Source of the DNA: Polytrichum commune
Lineage: Eukaryota > Streptophyta > Polytrichopsida > Polytrichales > Polytrichaceae
DNA: 64,000 bases
NCBI GenBank assembly: GCA_950295325.1
Contig: OX485808.1
Span: 2,422,501 to 2,486,500, forward strand
Reading direction: 5' to 3'
Shown here: positions 10,491 through 22,400 of the stretch, in pieces
Layout of the letters: the number at the start of each line of letters is the position of its first letter
Numbering within the stretch: the first letter of the stretch is position 1
Position numbers and translations under genes: made by a program
Notes under the pieces: model-generated
Database searches by the model: none
What the model saw: only the letters and a program-made list of their open reading frames with translations
Told to the model about the DNA's origin: nothing

Positions 10491-13400
10491 ATGGCGGATG
10501 AGGACAAGAAAGCTGGGCTGGAAGCCATCAACAATGAGGCTGTGGATTTGGTACCATATTGATCCTGCTGATCTTTGCATTTTGACTTGATGAGTTGGTT
10601 CAATAAACTGATCCCTTCGGTACTGTATGTCCCGGAGGTGGCAGAAGTGTAAGCTGTCGACGCTGGGATTGGCTTTATTTTTTTTGAAGTGGAGGTTCCA
10701 TGTGCTGTAGAATTGTAGGGCAAGAGGACTTGGCCTACTTCGTGGCTATGGAGATTTGCAGCCGTGACTATGTAGTTGGAGGCTAATATACAAACACCAA
10801 TTTGGAGGGGATTTTGACTTCATGAGCGTGCAGTCTCTGAAGACTATATTGTTTGTTTGTCTGAAGGATTAGTGCTCTTGTTTAGTGTGGGAGCATTTGG
10901 TCTCCATTGAGGAGGTCCAGGCGGAGGTTCCATAAGAATTGTGGGTTAAGAGAACTCGGACTAATTCATGGCTATGGAGTTCTGCAAGCACTGTGTTTCG
11001 ATGTATTCGGAGGCTACACAAATCGTGCACAATTCAGGGGGGATTAAAACTTCATGGGCATTCTGTTTTTGCCTAAATGGCTGCTCTTAATGTGTGTAGG
11101 AGCATATCCCCATTGAGGAGGTTTTCCTTCAGCTGCGGTGCTCAAGAGAAGGAATCTCAAATGAGGAAGGCGAGGAGAGAATCAGAATCTTCGGTCACAA
11201 CAAACTGGAAGAGAAGACGGTAGTAACTATGCTCTTTATCGTATAAACATTAATCTTTACTTTCAGTATTATTCCCTATTAACCTCTGCGAAGATCTGGA
11301 AGTGGGAGAGCTAATTATTTTTGGAGGCGTTTGTACAGGAGAGCAAGTTTTGGAAGTTTCTTGGGTTCATGTGGAACCCATTGTCGTGGGTGATGGAGGC
11401 TGCTGCTATTATGGCTATTATCATGACCAACGGAGGGGTAAGTGTCACTTTTTTGGATTCATATGTCAAAGCTTCCCTATTAGGGTTATGTGTTTATTAT
11501 CTGTCCTTCAAAGGTTTCAAATGCAGGGATATTTTTTGCAAAAATGTAGGAGGTTCTATTCTGATGTTTTTCCTGTTCTTTGTGTGGCAGGATCGGCCTC
11601 CAGACTGGCAAGATTTTATTGGGATTTTGGTGCTGTTGGTGATCAACTCCACAATCAGTTTTTGGGAGGAGAATAATGCTGGCAATGCAGCAGCCGCTTT
11701 GATGGCGAGGCTTGCCCCCAAAACCAAGGTAAACTAAAAGTCTAGTATCTGTTCGTGCCCTGCTTTAAAGTTTCTTTGACTTTGATTTGGAGAATTCAAG
11801 GTGAGAATGGAGAGGAGGCATAATTTTGCAACCCAACAGTGTGCAGTAGGATCATGTCCAAGAGGGACACTTAAAATGTCATACCACTCTTTTTGGCTTC
11901 TTGCTTGGCTCAACAACACACTTTACACTTGAAAGCAAAATCTTACATTTTTGAGAATTTAATGTATCTATCTGAACTATGAGAGGCTTCCATAGGTTCT
12001 TCGGGATGGAAAATGGAGTGAGCAAGACGCTGTAATTCTTGTCCCTGGAGATATCATTAGCATCAAGCTTGGTGATATAATACCAGCTGATGGACGGCTT
12101 TTGGATGGAGATCCACTCAAAATAGACCAGGTATGGTAAACACATAATTAACTAGCGGAGCCTCAAGCTTTCTGTCATAAATGACCTTCACAAGAAACAT
12201 TTTTTAGTGTCAATGGCTTGACTGCAAATGCAAATACTCTTTCCTAGTTGACCATTATTTTCATTATGTGCAAGTAAGAATCGAAGGTTGGGAGACATTA
12301 GCTAGAATGGGTTTACTTGAGTCTAACGGGCCTGATTATGCACATTACATTTGGAAATAATAGATTAAGAGTGTACCCATGTGCAAAATTGTGAATCGGA
12401 CGTGGAATATATACATTTTTATTTTATTTTATTTTATATTTCCTGCAGTCTGCATTGACAGGAGAGTCCTTGCCTGTTACGAAGAATGCGGGGGATGAAA
12501 TCTACTCAGGTTCTACTTGCAAGCAAGGGGAGATAGAGGCAGTGGTCATTGCAACTGGTGTCCATACTTTCTTTGGAAAAGCAGCCCACTTGGTAGATTC
12601 AACAAATCAAGTTGGACACTTTCAGCAAGTAAGACTGACTTTTAAGACTCGTACCTGATATGAAACACGCAATTAGTGCAAGATGAGTAGCAAATCCAGA
12701 TTGTGTAGCAAGATGAGTAGCAAGATGAGTAGCAAATCCAGATTGTGCCCGTAGCCATTTTCCTCCAGAATTTGAAGTGCATATGAAGATCTTATTGATT
12801 ATCACAGTGCAGATTCTCGTGCTCATTAGATGGTCATACAGCCCCCCCCCCCCAATTATGTTGACTATTGAGCCTAGAATGGTTACCATATTTTGAGCAC
12901 GAAGTCTAATCTCAGTTGAACACATGATGCCTTTTTGGTGTCCGTTCTTAGATCCACACCTAGCCACATACCACTTAAATATAGGTGTCCAGGTTATTGC
13001 TATGTTGGATTAACCCCAGTCTACCAGAGAGTCTACCTTAGAGGATTATCTTCTTTGCCCCCCCCCCCCCCAATGAAGTGCTGAAATTAATCAATTGTGT
13101 TAATCTATAGTAGCAAATATCTACAATTAAATGCTTTATTTTATTTATGAACCGGGATTTATATTCCTAGGTCTCAGTAATTTATTTGATAGTATTCTAT
13201 TGTGACAATCTCATGTGAAGGTAGTCTATCATGTGTTATTCGAATACTTTTCTCTCTGCACCTACTTCTCGTAGGATATGAAACATGTAATTAGTGCGAG
13301 ATGATTAGCAAATCCAAATTGTGCCCTTAGCCAGTTGCCCCAAAATTTTCGGAGCTCAGATGAATATCTTATTCATTATCAAAGTGAAGATTCTCGTGCT

Positions 13401-16400
13401 CATTAAGTGGCCATATCGGTCCCCCCAAAGGTGTTGACTACTGAGCCTGGAATAATTAAGATATTTTGAGCACGTAGTCCAATCTCCGTTTTTAGATCCA
13501 CACCTAACCACATACCACTCAAATACTGGTGTCCGAATTATTGTTATGTTGGAACTAGGCACATCTACCTTACAAAATCATGCATGAAATTGGAACTGTA
13601 GGTTCTAAAGGCGATTGGGAACTTCTGCATCTGCTCAATTACACTTGGAATGCTGGTGGAGATCCTGGTCATGTTCCCAATACAACACAGGAAGTACCGA
13701 ACAGGTGTTGATAATTTGTTGGTTCTCCTTATTGGAGGCATTCCTATTGCCATGCCGACCGTCTTGTCCGTCACCATGGCAATTGGTTCCCACCGTCTCT
13801 CTGAGCAAGTGAGTTATCCTTAAGTAATACTTCTCAAAGAATACGAGATACAGCAGCCGATTGCCCTTTTGAGCTTTTGAGGGCAATCTCAAATACTTTA
13901 TTGACTATAACAACCTAGGGGTTTGAAATTAGCAGTTGATGGAGCTTCAATTTTTCTGCTCATTGCTTTGCTTGAATCTCTCCTAATTCAACTGTTTATG
14001 TGAGCAGGGGGCCATTACAAAAAGAATGACAGCTATTGAAGAGATGGCTGGAATGGATGTCCTCTGCAGTGATAAAACTGGGACACTGACTCTGAACAAG
14101 CTTTCGGTGGACAAAAATCTTATTGAGGTGTGTAGGCATAAATCACACCTGTCCAGGAATATCCAAATTACCTGAATTGACCCAAACTATGTGTTTATTC
14201 TGTACTTAAAGATACTTTTATAACGCAGTCAGCCTAAACTGAACTTAACACATAAAAATGATCATATATTCACTGTTTTCCTCAAAAAAACATCTAAGCA
14301 GATTTTCAGCAAGGATGTGGACAAGAGGTCCGTGGCGTTGCTGGCAGCCCGAGCATCCAGGATTGAGAATCAAGATGCTATTGATGCTGCTGTGGTCGGA
14401 ATGCTAGCCGATCCTAAGGAGGTAAAATTGTTGACCACAAAAATTGTGGTTCTACAGTCTATCCATCTAGCCATCAATGTACCCTGAAATGTTACACTGT
14501 AAAATCCGCCTGTCATTCATTTGCAAACTCTCTTGGTTACATCAACGAGGAATTTTTTAAATTTGATGAAATGGCACATCACAATGATCCTTGAAGGCTC
14601 ACTCTGGACCTGGATTATCTAATATTAGCATGATTTCCAGTAGTTATTCATTGCGGAGTAGCTCACATTGACTTTTTAAGAACCTTATTGTTGTTGGGCA
14701 TGTCTACTTGTAGGCGCGGGAAGGAGTGCAGGAGGTTCACTTTCTCCCATTCAACCCCACAGATAAGCGCACAGCCTTGACTTATATCGACCAAAGAGAT
14801 GGCAAATGGTATCGAGCTAGCAAGGGAGCACCTGAGCAGGTACACCGCTTTCTCATTAAGCTAGATATTCGTACAAAGGTATACTTTATCAGCTGGTATG
14901 TATTGAAGAATTTATTGAAAATGTGCGACCAATGTCATTGCAAGGCAGTAAATTAGATGAAACATAGCGCCCTGACTATAATATACTGTAGGACAAAAAG
15001 GATCTGGTGCCTTCATGTTTTACCAAGTGGAATTTCTTTTATCTATATATATTACAGATTCTTGCATTAGCACACAACAGTGCAGACATTGCTGCAAGGG
15101 TGCATGCAGTGATTGACAAATTTGCAGACCGTGGCCTCAGGTCCCTAGCTGTTGCCAAGCAGGTAATCAGACGCCATCTCAGCCCATTATTTCTCCAATA
15201 GCACAGTGAAGTTTGGGAAATTTACCACATGGGGAAAGTGAAATTGGGTAAAGTGGACAAAACCTGGCGAATGGGCCTCCATTCACCAAACTCTCCCAGT
15301 GTGGTAAATATCCCAAATTTCCCATTACGTCTTAGGATGCCATCCTCATTGTTGTTGTTTCACATAATCTACTTGGAAAGAGCACTAAGGAATGTGTGCC
15401 TTACATGGTCACTCTTCTTGATTGGTCATCTATATTTGAGGTGTATATTGCAAAGCTTGAAATTGAGATGGACATCAAAATAACAACTGTTTCAATGATA
15501 TTGGACTATGTGCTCAAAATATAGACACCTATTTAATAGTGATCACAATTGGGAAGGTATGTTTTCACTTGACGACAATAAAAAATCTTCATTTCGACTC
15601 CTATGGCTATTGTATCTCCACTCCAATTCCTGAAACTTGAAATGAAAATCTTTGTGTTTGACAATGCTAACCAGATGAGGTAATTTCTCATTCGATCAAA
15701 CAATCAAAATTATCTCTTGAGCTGGAAGTATCCACAGTAGGGCGACTTACCTTATTTTGACTTGAGGAGAGTCATGAAGTTTAGAATGATAACAACTGCC
15801 ACACACTCGGCGCAGTGCATTGTGATATGGACAACCTGGTCAGCATTATTCAGGATTATGATGCTGTGATCTGGTACTTTTCCTTCAGGAAGTTCCAGAA
15901 TGTACAAAAGACAGCCCTGGAAGTCCATGGGAGTTCGTTGGCTTATTGCCTTTGTTCGATCCACCTCGGCACGACAGCGCTGAAACGATTCGACGCGCTT
16001 TGAATCTTGGAGTCAACGTCAAGATGATCACAGGTTCTTAACCTCCACCATTTCCATGATTCTAACAAACTCAAACTCCCAGTACTCGAAGAGAATTCAG
16101 CTACATCTACAGAGAGTTGAGCCATAGGAAGGTACACTAAACATCTGATGTAGTGTGCCATTAAATTTGGAATGCCATGTTAGTGCTCACTGTGATTTGT
16201 CATGTCACACCTTGTCTAGTTGCCAACCAGTGATTGCAGGACAATGAATGTGCGTCGATGATGAATAGTGTGGGCCACACTAAATCACGTGTTTAGTGTA
16301 GTTGTAGCTTCTGTAACAAAATGCTTGTGAGTTACCTTGACCATGATCTGGGCCAGCTATAGATATTGGACACTAGCCCCAAGACCGCCAATCACAAAGG

Positions 16401-19400
16401 AGAAAGAATTGTGGCAACCCACTGATTAAGGGCTAATTAAATTTTTTTCCTTAGTACTGGTATATTTTGAAGATTCTTAAGGCACGCGTTTGCAAAATTC
16501 ATGTTTTGGAAGAGTATCAGAGCTATAGTGGCTCTTTGAACTGTGCATTTGTTTCCATAAACAATAAGTCCAGTGTACAATGTGGGGTTGTTTGTGTAGT
16601 TTGATTTAAAACACAGAGCTGGGATCTTTCTCATGAAATCAGTGTGTAGTTTTGCAGGAGACCAACTGGCAATTGCAAAGGAAACTGGGCGGCGCTTGGG
16701 AATGGGAACGAATATGTACCCATCATCATCACTACTTGGACAACACAGAGATGATTCATTAGCTTCATTGCCAGTAGAGGAGCTCATTGAGCGAGCAGAT
16801 GGTTTTGCTGGCGTATTCCCAGGTGAAAAGGAAATTGAAATGAAATGTAGTGTTGTAGTTCAACCATGAGAGGTTGACTTATAAATCTCCATTTTAGTTT
16901 AAATTTTTCTAAGAAGATTGTTGTGGGTATTTTAATTTTGTTGAGATCTCCATTTTTCTTTGAAACTTTGTGGCAGAGCATAAGTACGAAATCGTGAAGA
17001 AATTGCAAGAGATGAAGCACATATGCGGGATGACAGGAGATGGTGTTAATGATGCACCTGCATTGAAGCGGGCCGACATTGGAATTGCGGTAGCAGATGC
17101 CACAGATGCGGCCCGAAGTGCCTCCGACATTGTTTTAACGGAACCTGGCCTTAGTGTCATCATCAGTGCTGTACTCACCAGCCGTGCAATCTTTCAAAGA
17201 ATGAAAAACTATACTGTAAGAACAACTGTCCATGTCAATCATCATATCAAATTTCAGAACAATACCCTTTGGGTAAATTTTGTCACCCTAAATGGAACCT
17301 ATACTTCTCTGTGGTCTGAAGTAAGGTAGAGGAGCCTATTACAGTTAATTTCATGAAGTTTGGCCTCTTCTGATGTGCAATAAATCCAGGAAAGAAATTC
17401 ACCCCCTTAGCAAATCTTGTATGTTATTAATGCCATAAGAATGAGATTAAGGTGACTAAACTTCAAATTGTGACGAATTTTCAAAGAGCATATATACAAT
17501 CTTCTTAAGTTGTTACATAGGGGTGCCTAATGTGGTTAGCATTGAGCAGGTGTTGAGCATTGACTTTTTGGCCAGTATCGCACCAATGAGCCATCATATT
17601 AGTCCTTAGAATAATACCCCAATAATACTAGGAGTGTTTGTTTTAGGAAGATACCCAAAAGTAGGTGTTTGAATAATAATGGTCTTTAAATAAGACACGT
17701 CTATCTTAAGGCATGTTCAATATTTGCTATTCAATTTGTAGAGGTTGGGACATCACAGTGAATAAGACATTTCTATCTGAGGGCATATTCAATGTTTGCT
17801 CTTCAATTTGTAGAGGTTGTGATCTTGCAGTAAGGATATATGAAGGATGTCTTGCACAATGGTCTTTTTATTTCCTAGTGCAAATAGGGGGCTTACAAGG
17901 ACAGTTGAGAAATGGTGGTATTTTATATAATGGATACCTGAAAGTCTTCCATCGATTGTTTGCAGATTTATGCCGTATCTGTCACAATTCGGATTGTGGT
18001 AAGGCATCAGCTGAAAATCAACCATTTCTTATCCATGTATTTGAACAAGCGCTTCTCTCTTTAGTCATATCAGTTGATCAGTTGAATCAGCAACTCTTGA
18101 GCGCCACTCTTAAAACTCCTTGCATTTCAAAGTCATCCTTGTTTTAGTTTAACCAGGTTATGGTCGCATCACTAGAAGCTACTCAATGCTCAAAGCTTAG
18201 CCTACATGCCAGCGAGCTAGATGCAGACATTTGTCAAGCAATTAAAAGGATCTCTGCGCATATACTTAATGTTGTTGACATCAATATCCCTTTTCATCAA
18301 ATGATTTTTTGGTTGCCTTTTCCTGCAGCTTGGATTTACTCTGCTGACGTTGATTTGGGAGTTCGACTTCCCACCTTTCATGGTTCTCATCATTGCAATA
18401 CTAAATGATGGTAAGAGTCTATCTCATTGCTTACATAATCACCCAACTACTTTCGCATTTTGTTCACAGAGGAGCATACCTTGTAAGCTGTCCTTTTGTG
18501 CCTTTCTCAATGATTATGCCCTCATTAAGGTAAGTGGCCGAATTTCGTTACTTATCTTAATTGGACATCTATATTTAAGTGGCGTGTGGGTAGGTGTGAA
18601 TCCGAGAACGGATATCAAAAAGACATCTGTTTATAAGAAATTGGACTGCATGCTCAAATATTGTTAACAATATATGCTCAAATATTCTAACTTAGATAGT
18701 CAACATAATTGGATGGACCTATATAGTCATTTAAAGAAGTTAGAAAATCTCCACTTTGATAATAAAAAAGGTATTTATATGACCTCCTCGATAAGTTTAT
18801 ATGAGGAAAATGGCGACGGGCTCAATTTGGGTCTTTAATTAATATACTTGGAGAAGTGGGTGACAAGCTAAACCTGTTCATTTTAGGCCCACTTCCCTTA
18901 AATCAAGATCTAAAACTACAATTAGCTACCTACTCTAGCGACGTGGAGCATTTAGGGTGAGTTTCTATGTAGGACGCTGACCCACTAGATTCTAGAAAAT
19001 AGTGGGTTGGAGGTGTTCGCATGTACTTAAACATAAGTTGTCATCCAACCATATTCTAGCTGTCTGCTAGAATGTGGAGGGTTGTAAACACAAGCCACTA
19101 GACTTTCATGCACCCATTAAAAAATCTTTAACCTACAAGTGTTGGTCACCAAAAGGTTTTGAAGACCGGTTTTAGTAGGAGGAGGTTAGTAAGTGGGCCC
19201 GGATTTGAGAAGATGGGAGCATCTAGTAGGTCTAGAAACTAGATGCTTAGAGGTCTCAAAGTGTCACACCCATTAATTCTCAATATGATTCCATTCATCA
19301 ACATAAGTAACTTCTTTAAGTAAAAAAATATCTACAATATGACATTTAGAGTAGCACATTGAGATACATGAGATGATAGTCTTGCGTAAAGTATGCAAGG

Positions 19401-22400
19401 GGAAGATATGTTTGAGCGTACTAATGGCAAGTGTCATGTGTTTGCATTTTAGTATGCAAGAGGTAGATATTCTTGAGCATACTAATGGCCAGTGTCATTT
19501 GTGTACACTTTAGTCAACTTGTAGACCATTGTGTAACATAGGCATGCACCTCATAACACTATTGAACATGCTCATGCCAAGATATCAGTGAGCACACTTG
19601 AATGTCAAGTGTCATGAGGTGACAATTATGGTGAAGTTGTTAGTCTTCAATGTAACCTAGCACACGCCTCAAAATACGGTAAGGGTAAGTTTCCATGTAG
19701 GCTGCTCACCCACTAGATTCTAGTGTGAATAAGGACAAAACCACCTAAATGTAGAGGGAATCTAGTTAGGTAGGGCTCGTATGTGCCAACTAGCAACTCC
19801 CATCTTCTCAAATTTGGGCCCACCTACTAACCTCCTCCTCCATGTTAAAACCTCCTCCTCCTTCTAAAACAGGTGTTCAATCCTTTGGTGGTTGACACTT
19901 GTAGGTTCAAATTCTTTAGTAGGGCGCATGGAAGTCTAGCGACACATGTCCACAACCCTCCACGATCAAGTGGCCTGCCAAAATGTCGTTGGATGGTGGC
20001 TTGTGCTTAACTACATGCGAACACCTCCAACCCAAAAATTTCTAGAATCTAGTGGGCAAGCGGCCTACATGGAAACTCACCCTAAGTGACAATATTACAC
20101 ATGTGACACAAAATACCATAAACAGTGTAGTGAGTTGTGGAATAGATGATAAAATTTGAAGACATAGTGCACTCTCTTTCAAACATGTCTTTATGGTGTT
20201 TGGTCTTTGATCCTCACTGAACCACACACCATATATATATAAGGTGTCTGTTTAAGAAAAGCAACCAAATAACACATGCCTGTCTTATTCACTCACCTTG
20301 TAACCCCATCTATGTAGGTACTATAATGACCATATCAAAGGACCGGGTGAAGCCATCGCCTCTTCCAGATAGCTGGAAACTTCCTGAGATTTTCGCAACA
20401 GGAATTGTACTTGGCTCCTACATGGCCATTATGACTGTCATCTTCTTCTGGGCTGCACACAGAACTCTCTTCTTCCAGGTACTAAGCTATATCCCAAGGT
20501 CCATAAAACTAAAAAATCATAGGTCCTAGGTGAATACCTTAGCATATACAGAACACTTTAGATGTATCTAATGAGAAATCATATGAAACTTTAGATGTGA
20601 ATATACTTAATGGGTCAGTGAATGAGACTCACTTCTTGCATAATTTTATGGTTAGGATCCTCCATGGTATTGTTTTCAGTATTTCACATTAAACTGTAAT
20701 TTGGTCTATAAAAGGCCAGTCAGATGAACATATTCATGTGGATCAATTCAGGTTGCACAAAAATTTAAAATCTATAGGACATCTGAGAAGCATCCCATGA
20801 GAAACTATGTGAAAGTTAGGTGTAGGTAGTATGGATCACTGAAAGAGACTCAGTTCTTGCATCAATTTTATGGGTTTGGATGCTGCATAAGGTATGCAGG
20901 TGTTATTTTGGTTACTTTTCTAAATCGGACACCTCTATTTGATTGGTGTGAGGTTAGGTGAGGATCAGAGAACAAACGCCATAAAGACAAATGCTTAAAA
21001 CAGATTGGACTACGTCTTCAAATTTTATTATCTACTCAACACTCAATAGTGAACACAATTGGGAGGACCTATGTTTTCAGTTGAGGAATCAACAAGCATA
21101 CACTTCTGATAACCATAACAAAATCAGGGGAGGTCTGATTTTCAATTTTCCATTTGTGTTGTTGTTTCATCATTGAAATCTTATCCAACACAAGTTTCAT
21201 TGTGTAAATTCAATCAGTAGAAGCTGGAGAACACGAAAAATGAACCAAATAACATCCACATACCTTAGTGCTGTTATCAAGTTTCCCATGGGGCTGTAAT
21301 ATGGTCAATAGAAGGCCAGTTACATGAACAAATTCACATAGGTAAATCCAAGTTGCACAAAATACTAAAAGAAAGAGGTGTAATTATTGTATATGATATT
21401 GTGGCCTTGGTTTCACAGAGGACTTTCCATGTACATGACATTCGACATGACCATGATCAACTAGTGGCGGCTGTGTATTTGCAAGTCAGCATTGTCAGCC
21501 AGGCTCTCATCTTTGTGACACGGTCGCGAAGTTGGTCGTTTTGTGAGAGACCAGGAACACTTTTGTTGGCGGCCTTCTGCATTGCTCAGACAGTAAGATC
21601 ACAACAAACATCTGCACTACTTGGGATAAATATTTGTTTGTACCCTTTTTCACCTAAGACAGATACGCACATCATGAGCAGTGCCATCAATTGAGGCGAG
21701 AGGGAATTATATCATACAAGCATGCCTCATTTTCATCCAACCTCTAAAACCCCTGAAATAGCATGCAGTCCCAATGTTACTTTTTAAATTGAATTAAAAC
21801 CGTCTATTTGAAGTCATTTCAGGTATACTGGCCACCAACCTATAAGGGGGTCAAGTTTTTATGTTGGATGGATGAGAGGTATGCTCCATGTTGGATCAGA
21901 ATGCATGTGAATGCATTGGTCTTAATAATCAATATCAATATTGGTATCGATATTTGTCAAACATTGATACTTGGTGGATATCCAAGGGTGATAAAATTTT
22001 TGGTATACCCGAGTTATTATTTGGGTCCATACCAATCTATATCATAATGATAATAGGACGATTTTGCCTAGATATAAAGGTTCTTACATGGTACATAGAC
22101 TTGGATGATATCAAAAACAAAAATATCGTCAAGTATCCATACCCTACTGTGATAAAAAATAAAAGTAAAGAGGTGAGGTCCTCATTGAAGATACCCAAAT
22201 GGTATCAAAAAAACGACAATACCAGATCAACACCGGTACACTCTCGTATGCGACAATTTTCTTTCGGAATCGATTTATTGCACTTACTTCGTCCATTTGG
22301 GATTCACAAGCTGACCTATTGTAAATTTGGCATGCTGCAGATTGCAACTCTAATTGCTGTGTATGCCAACTGGGATTTTGCCATGATGAATGGCATAGGC

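Noticed and set aside
10049-10723. Minus-strand 224-aa ORF opposite ATPase exon 1
   Set aside because: Low-complexity antisense of G-rich tandem repeats and of a real exon; no motif.
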